Source of the DNA: Pseudomonas mandelii
GTDB lineage: Bacteria > Pseudomonadota > Gammaproteobacteria > Pseudomonadales > Pseudomonadaceae
Length of the DNA: 64,000 bases
NCBI RefSeq assembly: GCF_024138395.1
Contig: NZ_JAMYDU010000002.1
Location: forward strand, 1 to 64,000
Direction of reading: 5' to 3'
Positions 10,393-19,129 of the stretch are shown in pieces. Under the pieces are notes generated by a model that saw only the letters and a program-made list of their open reading frames with translations, had not been told where the DNA came from and did no database searches. The stretch's first letter is position 1. Each line of letters opens with the position of its first letter. Both the position numbers and the translations under genes were made by a program.

Positions 10393-10466
10393 GATAACCT
10401 TGTCCCTTTGTCGTCAACGGTCCCGCTATTCTAGCGCCGGACCCGCCGAAAAGGTTGATCCTGCTC

Positions 10467-13235
10467 ATGAGCCAAGCCCCCCTCGTCCTGGTGGACGGTT
10501 CTTCTTATCTATACCGCGCCTTTCACGCGCTGCCACCGCTGACCACGTCCAAAGGCCTGCCGACCGGTGCGGTCAAGGGCGTCTTGAACATGCTCAAGAG
10601 CCTGCGCAAGCAGTACCCGGACAGCCCGTTCGCCGTGGTGTTCGACGCCAAGGGCGGGACGTTCCGCGATGCGATGTTCGCCGAATACAAGGCCAATCGC
10701 CCAAGCATGCCCGACGACATGCGCGTCCAGATCGAACCGTTGCACGCCAGCGTCAAGGCCCTGGGCTTCCCGCTGCTGTGCGTGGACAACGTCGAAGCGG
10801 ACGATGTCATCGGCACCCTGGCCCGCAGCAGCGCGGCCGCCGACCGTCCGGTGGTGATCTCCACCGGCGACAAGGACATGGCGCAACTGGTCGACGGGCA
10901 CATTACCTTGGTCAATACGATGACCGGTAGCGCGCTGGACGTGGAAGGCGTGAAGGAGAAATTCGGCGTCGCTCCCGAGCAGATCATCGATTATCTGGCT
11001 CTGATGGGCGATTCGTCCGACAACATTCCGGGTGTTCCGGGTATCGGTCCCAAGACCGCTTCAGGCCTGCTGGTCGGCGTGAACGGCGGCCTGACCGAGC
11101 TCTATGCACAGCTCGACATCGTCCCGACCTTGCCGATTCGCGGCGCCAAAACCCTGCCGGCCAAGCTCGAAGAACATAAGGAGATGGCGTTCCTCTCCTA
11201 TCAACTGGCAACCATCAAGATCGACGTACCGCTGGACATCGGTCTCGACGATCTGCAAATGGGTCCTCCGGATCACGACAAGCTCGCCGAGCTTTACACC
11301 CTGCTGGAATTCAAAAGCTGGTTCGAAGAGAACCAGCGCGACGCCAAGCGATCGGGTCAGGACATTGTCGAGGTCGTCCAGGAACAGCTGGGCGCCGCCG
11401 AAGCTAAGTACGAAACCATCCTCGACCAGAAGCACTTCGAGGCCTGGCTGGCCAAGCTCGACAAGGCACCACTGATCGCCTTCGTCACCGAAACCAATGG
11501 CACCGATGCTCAACATGCACAACTGGTGGGTTTGGCGTTTTCCGTCGCGGCCAACGAAGCGGCCTACATTCCGTTGACCCATTCCTACATGGGCGTGCCG
11601 GAGCAACTGGATCGCGACACCGTGCTGCTAGCGCTAAAATCGCTGCTGGAAAACCCGAATAAACTGAAAGTCGGCCAACACGCCAAGTTCGAAACCAACA
11701 TTCTCGCTAACTGTGCCATCGGTGGCGATCAGAGCAACGGGATTATTGTTCAGGGCATTGCCTACGACACCATGCTTGAGTCTTACGTCCTGGACTCGAC
11801 GGCCACCCGCCACGACATGGACAGCCTGGCGCTCAAATACCTGGGCCAAAGCAAGACCGACATTCAAGGGATCGCGGGCAAAGGCGTCAAACAGCTGACC
11901 TTCGACCAGATCTCTCTTGAGCTGGCGGGCCCCTATGCTGCCGAAGATGCCGATGTCACCTTCCAGTTGCACTTGGCGTTGCAGGAAAAACTGGCGGCAA
12001 CGCCAAGCCTGGGCAAAGTGCTCAACGAGATTGAAATGCCGCTGATGCCGGTTCTGGCCCGTATCGAGCGCCAGGGCGCGCTCGTGGATGCCAACCTGCT
12101 GGGCATCCAGAGCGTCGAACTGGGCGAGAAACTGGTCGCCCTTGAGCGTGAGGCGTTCGCCATTGCCGGTGAAGAATTCAACCTGGGTTCGCCTAAGCAA
12201 CTGGGCGTGATCCTCTACGAAAAACTCGGCTTGCCCGTACTCAGCAAAACCGCCAAGGGTCAGGCCTCGACTGCCGAAGCGGTATTGGCCGAGTTGGCCG
12301 AACAGGACTACCCGCTGCCCAAAGTACTAATGCAATACCGCTCGCTGAGCAAGCTCAAAAGCACCTACACCGACCGTTTGCCAGAGCAGATCAACACGCG
12401 CACCGGGCGCATTCATACGTCCTACCAGCAAGCCGTCGCCGCCACCGGACGTTTGTCGTCGATCGACCCGAACCTGCAGAACATTCCGATTCGCACTGCC
12501 GAAGGTCGTCGGATTCGTCAGGCGTTCGTCGCGCCAAAAGGCTACAAGCTGCTGGCCGCGGACTATTCGCAAATCGAATTGCGGATCATGGCGCACCTGG
12601 CCAAGGATGAAGGCTTGCTGCACGCCTTCCGCAATAACCTCGATGTACACCGCGCCACGGCCGCAGAAGTGTTTGGCGTCGAGCTGGACGCAGTCACCAA
12701 CGATCAGCGTCGTAGCGCGAAAGCCATCAACTTCGGTTTGATCTACGGCATGAGCGCGTTTGGCTTGGCCAAACAGATCGGCGTTGACCGCAAACAGTCC
12801 CAGGCTTATATCGACCGCTACTTCGCCCGTTATCCCGGCGTACTGGAATACATGGAGCGCACCCGCGCCCAGGCCGCCGAGCAAGGTTTCGTCGAAACCA
12901 TCTTCGGTCGTCGTCTGTACCTGCCGGAAATCAACGCGAAAAACCAGGCCCTGCGCAAAGCCGCCGAGCGCACGGCGATCAACGCCCCGATGCAAGGCAC
13001 CGCGGCGGACATCATCAAGAAAGCCATGGTAACGGTGGACAACTGGCTGGCATCGTCAGGCCTGGACGCCAAAGTTATTCTGCAGGTGCACGATGAGTTG
13101 GTCCTCGAAGTACGGGAGGACCTCATCGACCAGGTGCGTGAGGACATTCGCGTGCACATGAGTAGCGCGGCACAACTGGATGTACCGCTTTTGGTCGAGG
13201 TAGGTGTAGGCAACAATTGGGATGAGGCGCACTAA
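10467..13235 (+). CDS. polA: DNA polymerase I
   Basis: This is the repair and Okazaki-fragment-processing polymerase, 922 residues. Order of domains: 5'-3' exonuclease (1 to ~290), 3'-5' exonuclease fold (~315-500) and polymerase (~510-922). The polymerase has motif A DYSQIELRIMAHL, motif B RRSAKAINFGLIYG and motif C QVHDELVLEV. The start is the ATG at 10467 (MSQAPLVLVDGSSYLYR); a TTG four codons upstream is less likely. In the proofreading domain the first metal-ligand Asp of E. coli Pol I (D355) aligns with Val340, and D424 aligns with Glu409, so proofreading may be weak or lost. The ErsA RNA follows. Confidence 0.97.
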   Translation: MSQAPLVLVDGSSYLYRAFHALPPLTTSKGLPTGAVKGVLNMLKSLRKQYPDSPFAVVFDAKGGTFRDAMFAEYKANRPSMPDDMRVQIEPLHASVKALGFPLLCVDNVEADDVIGTLARSSAAADRPVVISTGDKDMAQLVDGHITLVNTMTGSALDVEGVKEKFGVAPEQIIDYLALMGDSSDNIPGVPGIGPKTASGLLVGVNGGLTELYAQLDIVPTLPIRGAKTLPAKLEEHKEMAFLSYQLATIKIDVPLDIGLDDLQMGPPDHDKLAELYTLLEFKSWFEENQRDAKRSGQDIVEVVQEQLGAAEAKYETILDQKHFEAWLAKLDKAPLIAFVTETNGTDAQHAQLVGLAFSVAANEAAYIPLTHSYMGVPEQLDRDTVLLALKSLLENPNKLKVGQHAKFETNILANCAIGGDQSNGIIVQGIAYDTMLESYVLDSTATRHDMDSLALKYLGQSKTDIQGIAGKGVKQLTFDQISLELAGPYAAEDADVTFQLHLALQEKLAATPSLGKVLNEIEMPLMPVLARIERQGALVDANLLGIQSVELGEKLVALEREAFAIAGEEFNLGSPKQLGVILYEKLGLPVLSKTAKGQASTAEAVLAELAEQDYPLPKVLMQYRSLSKLKSTYTDRLPEQINTRTGRIHTSYQQAVAATGRLSSIDPNLQNIPIRTAEGRRIRQAFVAPKGYKLLAADYSQIELRIMAHLAKDEGLLHAFRNNLDVHRATAAEVFGVELDAVTNDQRRSAKAINFGLIYGMSAFGLAKQIGVDRKQSQAYIDRYFARYPGVLEYMERTRAQAAEQGFVETIFGRRLYLPEINAKNQALRKAAERTAINAPMQGTAADIIKKAMVTVDNWLASSGLDAKVILQVHDELVLEVREDLIDQVREDIRVHMSSAAQLDVPLLVEVGVGNNWDEAH

Positions 13236-13239
13236 GCCG

Positions 13240-13268
13240 TTGTGCTGCGGCACAGTGCCGCAGCACAA
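13240..13268. other. Perfect hairpin after polA
   Basis: A 13-base-pair perfect inverted repeat (TTGTGCTGCGGCA / TGCCGCAGCACAA) with a three-base loop starts 5 bases after the polA stop. It has no downstream T tract on the plus strand, so it is not a canonical intrinsic terminator. It may stabilise the polA mRNA 3' end. Confidence 0.6.
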
Positions 13269-13333
13269 AAAGTCGACGGGCTATAGAGCGGAAAATGACG
13301 TCGATTATTTCCAATCGTTTTTGAAAATAGTCT

Positions 13334-13361
13334 GAACTAAATCCGTGAACCGCCACTCAGA
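13334..13361 (+). promoter_or_regulatory. Sigma-22 (AlgU) type promoter of ErsA
   Basis: GAACTA, a 17-base spacer and TCAGA match the AlgU/RpoE-type consensus GAACTT-N16/17-TCTGA with one mismatch per box. Its position places a transcription start about 7 bases downstream, at the expected 5' end of ErsA. P. aeruginosa ersA is known to be sigma-22 dependent. Confidence 0.7.
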
Positions 13362-13367
13362 GTTACT

Positions 13368-13500
13368 GAATGGCTGGTGAAGCCCTTCGATGCTCCTATG
13401 TTGTGTTAAGTGTTGGCAGATAATCTGGACCCCGCCCTAGCGGTCCGGAGCTTGAACCCCGGAACTTCTTCCTCCCCATATGAAGTCCGGGGTTTTTTTT
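13368..13500 (+). ncRNA. ersA: ErsA small RNA (Spot 42 position)
   Basis: The interval between polA and engB is where enterics encode Spot 42 and Pseudomonas encodes ErsA, an Hfq-dependent envelope-stress sRNA of about 132 nt. Here a sigma-22-like promoter at 13334-13361 and a strong terminator ending at about 13500 define a transcript of about 133 nt, matching the known length. The C/T-rich stretch in the terminator loop (TTCTTCCTCCCC) is the type of seed that pairs with mRNA ribosome sites. The call rests on position, promoter, length and terminator, not on alignment. Confidence 0.8.
13456..13500 (+). terminator. ErsA rho-independent terminator
   Basis: The stem ACCCCGGAACTTC / GAAGTCCGGGGT, with a C/T-rich loop, is followed by eight T residues. 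It ends the ErsA transcript just before the 3' end of the convergent engB gene. Confidence 0.9.
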
Positions 13501-13508
13501 GCCCGAAC

Positions 13509-14153
13509 TTACTCAGCGGCAGTCTCGCTGCCCTTGTCCGCCAGTTCCATCCAGCCCGCCAATACAGTGTAGGCGTCTTCCAGGCCCATGCGCTTGGGTG
13601 CCGAAAACAGCTGGATAGTGATCGCATCGCCCCAGCCTTTACGGATTTCCGTCTGAACCTTGAGCAGCGCGTTTTTCGCCGCGCCATAGGTCAGCTTGTC
13701 TGCCTTGGTCAGCAAAATATGCATCGGCATGCCACTGGCGATGGCCCAATCGAGCATCAGGAGGTCGAAATCGGTCATTGGATGACGGATGTCCATCATC
13801 AGAATCAAACCTTTCAAACTCTCTCGACCGCCCAGATAGGCTTCGAGGTGACGCTGCCAGTGCAGCTTCAACGGGATCGGTACTTTCGCGTAACCGTAAC
13901 CCGGCAGGTCGACCAGACGGCGTTCATCGTCTAGCTTGAAGAAGTTCAACAGCTGCGTGCGACCCGGAGTTTTCGAGGTCCGCGCCAGGCTGGCGTGTGT
14001 CAGGGTGTTCAACGCGCTGGACTTGCCGGCGTTGGAACGCCCGGCGAAAGCCACTTCAAAGCCTTCATCGTCGGGGCATTGGTCGACTTTGGCGGCGCTG
14101 AGCATGAAGGTGGACTGTTGGCACAGACCGAGGATGGGGTTCTTGAGTTGCAT
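13509..14153 (-). CDS. engB: Ribosome biogenesis GTPase EngB (YihA/YsxC)
   Basis: This essential GTPase acts in 50S subunit assembly and has 214 residues. G motifs are all present: G1 [10 protein letters not shown]2 TPGRTQ, G3 DLPGYG, G4 LTKADK and G5 SAPKRMG. The start at 14153 ([14 protein letters not shown]) fits the family; the open frame upstream (to 14318) has no homology and crosses the promoter region shared with the divergent cytochrome gene. Confidence 0.95.
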   Translation of the reverse strand: MQLKNPILGLCQQSTFMLSAAKVDQCPDDEGFEVAFAGRSNAGKSSALNTLTHASLARTSKTPGRTQLLNFFKLDDERRLVDLPGYGYAKVPIPLKLHWQRHLEAYLGGRESLKGLILMMDIRHPMTDFDLLMLDWAIASGMPMHILLTKADKLTYGAAKNALLKVQTEIRKGWGDAITIQLFSAPKRMGLEDAYTVLAGWMELADKGSETAAE

Positions 14154-14344
14154 GGGATTTCCGATGTGGGCGGCGCCGGGAATGGACGCGGCAAGCAGTG
14201 TCGTTTCCGTTTCAGTGACGCCAGTATATAATGCCGCAGATTTTGTGTGCGCTTTGTCCCAGCGTAGGATGAAGTTCACGAGAGCGATTAACCTTGATTG
14301 CGCATTAGAACGCAGCACGCTCTCAACCCTGAAAAGGTCGTTTT

Positions 14345-14635
14345 ATGACGAAATGGCTGCTAGCTGCCGGTGTCTTGATGCCGCTTTACAGCGCTCAGGC
14401 TACACAGGATCCGGAAGCTGTGTACAACCGTGTTTGTGGTGCCTGTCATTCCGGCCAACTACCCATGGCGCCCCGCAAGGGCGATCAGGAAGCCTGGACG
14501 CCGAGGTTGGCGAAAGGTATGGAGACGCTGGTGCAACACGTGACCCAGGGTTTCAAGGCGATGCCGCCGCGTGGTTTGTGCATGGACTGCAGTGCCGAGG
14601 ATTACCGAGCCATCATCCACTGGATGAGCGAGTAA
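14345..14635 (+). CDS. c5-type monohaem cytochrome
   Basis: This small periplasmic c-type cytochrome has 96 residues: signal peptide (to about AQA-TQD), haem-binding CGACH (about residues 31-35), axial Met in KAMPPRG and the two extra cysteines CMDC characteristic of c5 cytochromes. It is likely an electron carrier to oxidases. It lies 46 bases upstream of the c4 gene on the same strand, suggesting a cytochrome operon. Confidence 0.9.
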   Translation: MTKWLLAAGVLMPLYSAQATQDPEAVYNRVCGACHSGQLPMAPRKGDQEAWTPRLAKGMETLVQHVTQGFKAMPPRGLCMDCSAEDYRAIIHWMSE

Positions 14636-14681
14636 ACCCGGCCCATAACTCTTTAACCCTTAGCCGTAGTTGGATTAGCTG

Positions 14682-15293
14682 ATGAACAAATTGATCGTGA
14701 GTCTGCTGTTGACCGTGGGGATCTCCGGCATTGCCCATGCTGCAGGTGATGCGACTGCTGGTCAGGCGAAAGCCGCAGTATGTGGCGCCTGTCATGGCCC
14801 GGATGGCAATAGCATGGCGCCTAACTTTCCGAAACTGGCAGGTCAGGGCGAGCGTTATCTGAACAAGCAGCTGCACGACATCAAGTCCGGCAAACGCACG
14901 GTACTGGAAATGACCGGCCTGCTGACCAACCTCAGCGATCAGGACCTGGCTGATATCGCCGCCTACTACGCCAGCCAGAAAGGCAGCGTCGGCGCCGCCG
15001 ACCCGAAAGTCGTGGCTCGCGGTGAAGCACTGTTCCGTGGGGGCGACCTGGCCAAGGGTCTGCCAGCCTGCACCGGCTGCCACTCTCCAGATGGCAAGGG
15101 CAACGCCGCTGCCGGCTTCCCGCACTTGGGCGGGCAGCATGCTCAGTACGTCGGCAAGCAACTGACCGATTTCAGAAAAGAAGAAGGCGGCCGGACCAAC
15201 GACGGCGATACCAAACCGATGCAGAGCATCGCTAAAAAGCTGAGCGACGAAGATATCGCCGCAGTCTCCAGCTATATTCAAGGCTTGCACTAA
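14682..15293 (+). CDS. cc4: Dihaem cytochrome c4
   Basis: This periplasmic dihaem cytochrome c4 acts as an electron donor in aerobic respiration. It has 203 residues with a signal peptide (HA-AGDA) and two similar domains, each with a CXXCH: CGACHGPDG (about residue 33) and CTGCHSPDG (about residue 128). It is followed by a rho-independent terminator at 15371-15400 before dsbA. Confidence 0.94.
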   Translation: MNKLIVSLLLTVGISGIAHAAGDATAGQAKAAVCGACHGPDGNSMAPNFPKLAGQGERYLNKQLHDIKSGKRTVLEMTGLLTNLSDQDLADIAAYYASQKGSVGAADPKVVARGEALFRGGDLAKGLPACTGCHSPDGKGNAAAGFPHLGGQHAQYVGKQLTDFRKEEGGRTNDGDTKPMQSIAKKLSDEDIAAVSSYIQGLH

Positions 15294-15370
15294 GGCCTTG
15301 TGATCGAGCGTTGTGAGTGATGCACATCTCTTGCAACGTTAACACTCGATTAATCCGTCGATGCAAACAT

Positions 15371-15400
15371 AAAAAGGGTAGCTTTGGCTGCCCTTTTTTG
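15371..15400 (+). terminator. Rho-independent terminator after cc4
   Basis: The stem AAAAAGGGTAGC / GCTGCCCTTTTTT with a TTTG loop ends in a T6 run. It separates the cytochrome unit from dsbA. Confidence 0.85.
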
Positions 15401-15492
15401 TGGCCGCTGCCGTTACACTACAGCACTCAAGCCCGCCGGAATCTGTCTGAAAACAGGTCGCGCGAGGCGCCCCAATTGTCCAGGAGTAAAGC

Positions 15493-16134
15493 ATGCGTAA
15501 TCTGATCATCAGCGCCGCGCTCGTCGCTGCCAGCCTGTTCGGCATGACTGCCCAAGCCGCCGAAAAACCTGAAGCGCCCTATGTCGAGCTGAGCAATCCG
15601 GTCCCGGTGGCCGTGCCTGGCAAGATCGAAGTCGTGGAGCTGTTCTGGTACGGCTGCCCGCATTGCTATGCCTTTGAACCCGTTGTTAACCCATGGGCTG
15701 AAAAGCTGCCTTCGGACGTGAACTTCGTACGCATTCCGGCCATGTTTGGCGGCCCTTGGGACGCACACGGCCAGATGTTCCTGACCCTCGAAGCCATGGG
15801 TGTCGAGAACAAGGTTCACGCGGCAGTGTTCGAAGCGATTCAGAAAGAACACAAGAAATTGACCGACAAAGAAGACATGGCCGACTTCCTGGCGACCCAA
15901 GGTGTCGACAAGGACAAGTTCCTGGCCACCTTCGACTCCTTCGCCATCAAGGGCCAGATCAACAAAGCCAAAGAACTTGCAAAGAAATATGAAATTTCCG
16001 GCGTGCCTACGATGGTCGTCAACGGCAAGTATCGTTTTGACATCGGCTCTGCCGGTGGTGCCGAACAAGCACTGAAACTGGCCGACCAACTGGTTGCCAA
16101 AGAGCGAGCGGCAACCAAGGCCGTCGCCAACTAA
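15493..16134 (+). CDS. dsbA: Thiol:disulfide interchange protein DsbA
   Basis: This periplasmic oxidase introduces disulfide bonds in exported proteins. It has 213 residues with a signal peptide (AQA-AEKP), thioredoxin-fold active site CPHC (Cys55-Cys58) and the cis-Pro loop SGVPTMVVNG. A clear AGGAG precedes the ATG. The endonuclease-like gene follows after 14 bases. Confidence 0.96.
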   Translation: MRNLIISAALVAASLFGMTAQAAEKPEAPYVELSNPVPVAVPGKIEVVELFWYGCPHCYAFEPVVNPWAEKLPSDVNFVRIPAMFGGPWDAHGQMFLTLEAMGVENKVHAAVFEAIQKEHKKLTDKEDMADFLATQGVDKDKFLATFDSFAIKGQINKAKELAKKYEISGVPTMVVNGKYRFDIGSAGGAEQALKLADQLVAKERAATKAVAN

Positions 16135-16148
16135 GCGCGGCACCTGCC

Positions 16149-17009
16149 ATGCGCCGCTGGGGAACTGAACGCATCGTTGGCCTGCACCATCCGCGGGTCA
16201 ACGAGCATCACCTGGAATCAACGGGGTTGCCCGTGGACAGCCGTCTGCGTTTGCTCAGTTTCAATATCCAGGTCGGCATCAGTACCGAGCGCTATCGGCA
16301 CTATCTGACTCGCGGCTGGCAGCATCTTTTGCCGCACAACGGACGTGCCGATAACCTGCAAAAAATCGGCAATCTGCTGGGCGACTTCGATCTGGTCGCC
16401 TTGCAGGAGGCCGATGGCGGCAGCCTGCGATCAGGCTACGTCAATCAAGTCGAACACCTGGCGCAGCTCGGCGCCTTCCCCTACTGGTATCAACAACTCA
16501 ATCGCAATCTCGGTCATCTCGGCCAGCACAGCAATGGCGTGCTCAGCCGCCTGCGCCCGTGGGCGATTGAAGATCATCCGCTGCCGGGGCCCAAGGGTCG
16601 CGGGGCCATTCTGGTGCGCTTCGGCGAAGGTCCGGAAGCGCTCGTGGTGGTGATGATGCACCTGGCGCTAGGTGCTCGGGCCCGAAGCCTGCAACTGGCC
16701 TACATCCGCGAGATGATCGGCGGTTATAAACATCAGGTGCTGATGGGCGACATGAACACCCATGCCAGTGACTTGCTGCAAAACTCCCCGTTGCGTGATT
16801 TGGGCCTGCTCGCGCCGCAACTGGAAGCGACGTTCCCCAGCTGGCGCCCACAGCGTTGCCTGGACCATATTCTGCTCAGCCCCACCCTGACCCTTGAAAA
16901 GGTCGAAGTGCTGGCACATCCCATTTCCGATCACCTGCCGGTCGCGGTAGAGATTCGTCTGCCGGGTTCGCTCACGGCCGATGCATTACCCGCGTTGAGT
17001 CCTGCCTGA
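16149..17009 (+). CDS. Endonuclease/exonuclease/phosphatase family protein
   Basis: This 286-residue protein is a predicted metal-dependent phosphodiesterase or nuclease of the EEP fold. Motifs in order are LSFNIQVG, LVALQEADGG (catalytic Glu), GDMNTHASD and SDHLPVAVEI (catalytic Asp-His). It has no signal peptide, so it is probably cytoplasmic. The true substrate is unknown. The diguanylate cyclase gene starts at the next base after the stop, so the two are almost certainly co-transcribed with dsbA. Confidence 0.85.
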   Translation: MRRWGTERIVGLHHPRVNEHHLESTGLPVDSRLRLLSFNIQVGISTERYRHYLTRGWQHLLPHNGRADNLQKIGNLLGDFDLVALQEADGGSLRSGYVNQVEHLAQLGAFPYWYQQLNRNLGHLGQHSNGVLSRLRPWAIEDHPLPGPKGRGAILVRFGEGPEALVVVMMHLALGARARSLQLAYIREMIGGYKHQVLMGDMNTHASDLLQNSPLRDLGLLAPQLEATFPSWRPQRCLDHILLSPTLTLEKVEVLAHPISDHLPVAVEIRLPGSLTADALPALSPA

Positions 17010-19025
17010 ATGAGCGACGAAACACAGCGCTGGAAAGAGAAATACCTCAAAAGCATCGAACAACAGGAAAAACTGGAACGTCGATGGGACGCCCGGCTCG
17101 ACTTGCTGCGTCGTGGGCTGGTGCGCAGCACCCTGGCCGCAGAGGGTACCGATCGCGCCGTCGACCAATGCATGAAGGAAATGCGCGAAGTCGTGCGCAC
17201 CGATGACATGGACGCCGGCCTGGCTGCCTTGCTCCCTCGCTTGGAAAAAGCCGTGCTCGACTCCGAGCAACGTCGGGAAACCCGCGTCGATCAAGTCAGT
17301 GCCGCACTGACGGCGCTGGTTTCTCAGCTGCAAGCGTTGCCGCTTCCCCGGGAAGTGAGCCGGCCACTGAAAAGATTCGCCAAACAGCTGGACGGACGCG
17401 TAGGCCAGGCTCGCGAAATCCCGTTGCTGCTCAGTGAGCTGAGCGGCTTGCAAGGCAAGGCCTTGAACCTGCTGGAGAACCCCACCGAACCGGATCGTCC
17501 GGGTTTTCTGCAGCGCCTGTTCAGTAGGGAAACGGAGGAGACCGCGCCACAGATCGCCGTCCCCGAATCACAAATGCCTGCCCCGCAACCTGTCGAACCG
17601 GTTGCAGCACCAACGGCCGAGCCCCCACAAGCGATGGTCAATAAACCGCAACGGGTGTTGCCAACCGTAGAAGCCGCCCCGCCCGCCGCCATGCTTCCTC
17701 AACCACCGCAAATTCAGGCGCCAACAGTGATGGCACCTGCCGTTGAAGTTGTAGCGTTTGACCCGCCCGCCCTTGAGCCAGAAGCTACGGGCAGCCGAGT
17801 CCCGGAGCTACAAACCCAACCCAGTATCGAGCAACCACAAGAGCCAGTTCAGGCGATCGCCACACCGGCCATCCAGGCTCTGCCGGCAATCAATCCCGAT
17901 GAACTGATTCCGGTGGCCATCGAACCAGAGCCGTCCGGGCACGATATTCTGTATGCCCTGCCGGACTCGCCGGAACCGTCCTACAGCTCTGTCGCCAAGC
18001 ATATCGAAGACACCCTGCTGGGCCTTCTCGATGACCTGGCGTTGCCTGAGCGCCATCGTCCGCAAGCCGAGGCGATGCGCGATCGTCTTCAAAACGGCTT
18101 GAACTGGTACGAACTGTTACCCATCCTCGATGACCTGGCCACATTGATGCTGGCGATCACTGACAGCGGCCAGCATGAATTCGAAGCGTATCTGCAGCAA
18201 CTCAACGAACGCCTCGAGTCATTCCAGAGCAACCTGCAAGCCGCGAGCGACGGCCATGCCGACAACCGCTCGGCCGCGCGCGAAATGGACACGCAAATTC
18301 GCGAGCAAGTCGACGGCTTGCAAAATAGCATGCAGGAAGCGGCGGACCTTGATGATCTCAAGCATGTGCTGGAAAACCATCTCGAAGGCCTGCTCGGCAC
18401 CATGGACCAACACCAAAAGCAGCGCGATGAGCGTGAGCAGGAAGTAGCTGCACGCCTGCAAAGCCTGGCCGAAAGGGTCGCCCACATGGAGCAGGAAGCC
18501 CTGGGTTACCGCGAGCACTTGGAAGAACAGCGCCAGAAGGCGTTGATCGATCCACTGACGGGCCTACCGAATCGAGCAGCCTGGAGCGAACGCCTGGAGC
18601 ACGAAATTGGTCAATGGCAACAGCAAGGCAATACCCTGTTGCTGGCAATGCTCGACCTCGACCATTTCAAGCGCATCAATGACAACTATGGCCATCTGGC
18701 GGGCGACAAGGTCCTGAAAATCATCGCCAGCGTGCTACGCAAACGTCTGCGCGGGACGGATTTCATTGCTAGGTTCGGCGGTGAAGAATTTGTGCTGTTG
18801 ATGCCAGCAACACTCCCTATGGCTGGCGCGAAACTACTGGAAACCTTGCGCGCATCGATCGAGGCCTGCCCGTTCCACTTCAAGGGTGAGCGAGTCACCA
18901 TCACCATTTCCATGGGACTGACCGCCTTCAGACCCGGGGAACATAGCGACCTTGTGCTTAAAAGAGCCGATCAGGCGCTGTACCGGGCGAAAAATACCGG
19001 ACGAAATCGAATAGAACTGGGCTGA
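17010..19025 (+). CDS. dgcH: Diguanylate cyclase (GGDEF), DgcH-like
   Basis: This enzyme makes c-di-GMP from GTP. It has 671 residues with a helical N-terminus (1 to ~165), a long low-complexity Pro/Ala/Glu linker (~170-310), a helical coiled region (~330-500) and a C-terminal GGDEF domain with signature FGGEEF and an inhibitory-site RGTD five residues before it. No membrane segment is visible. The name follows recalled synteny with P. aeruginosa PA5487 (DgcH), reported there as a conserved cyclase setting basal c-di-GMP. It abuts the preceding gene without a gap. Confidence 0.88.
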   Translation: MSDETQRWKEKYLKSIEQQEKLERRWDARLDLLRRGLVRSTLAAEGTDRAVDQCMKEMREVVRTDDMDAGLAALLPRLEKAVLDSEQRRETRVDQVSAALTALVSQLQALPLPREVSRPLKRFAKQLDGRVGQAREIPLLLSELSGLQGKALNLLENPTEPDRPGFLQRLFSRETEETAPQIAVPESQMPAPQPVEPVAAPTAEPPQAMVNKPQRVLPTVEAAPPAAMLPQPPQIQAPTVMAPAVEVVAFDPPALEPEATGSRVPELQTQPSIEQPQEPVQAIATPAIQALPAINPDELIPVAIEPEPSGHDILYALPDSPEPSYSSVAKHIEDTLLGLLDDLALPERHRPQAEAMRDRLQNGLNWYELLPILDDLATLMLAITDSGQHEFEAYLQQLNERLESFQSNLQAASDGHADNRSAAREMDTQIREQVDGLQNSMQEAADLDDLKHVLENHLEGLLGTMDQHQKQRDEREQEVAARLQSLAERVAHMEQEALGYREHLEEQRQKALIDPLTGLPNRAAWSERLEHEIGQWQQQGNTLLLAMLDLDHFKRINDNYGHLAGDKVLKIIASVLRKRLRGTDFIARFGGEEFVLLMPATLPMAGAKLLETLRASIEACPFHFKGERVTITISMGLTAFRPGEHSDLVLKRADQALYRAKNTGRNRIELG

Positions 19026-19129
19026 CGGCCAATTGTTCCATTTTGTTTAAAGGTGCATTTTTTGCCATCAGCGCCACAAGGCAATACGTTACACTGTTGC
19101 ATTATTGTCTCGCGTGTATTGCCCTTGCC

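Noticed and set aside
13240..13268. polA terminator
   Set aside because: The hairpin is perfect but has A rather than T residues after it on the coding strand, so it was listed as a hairpin, not as a terminator.
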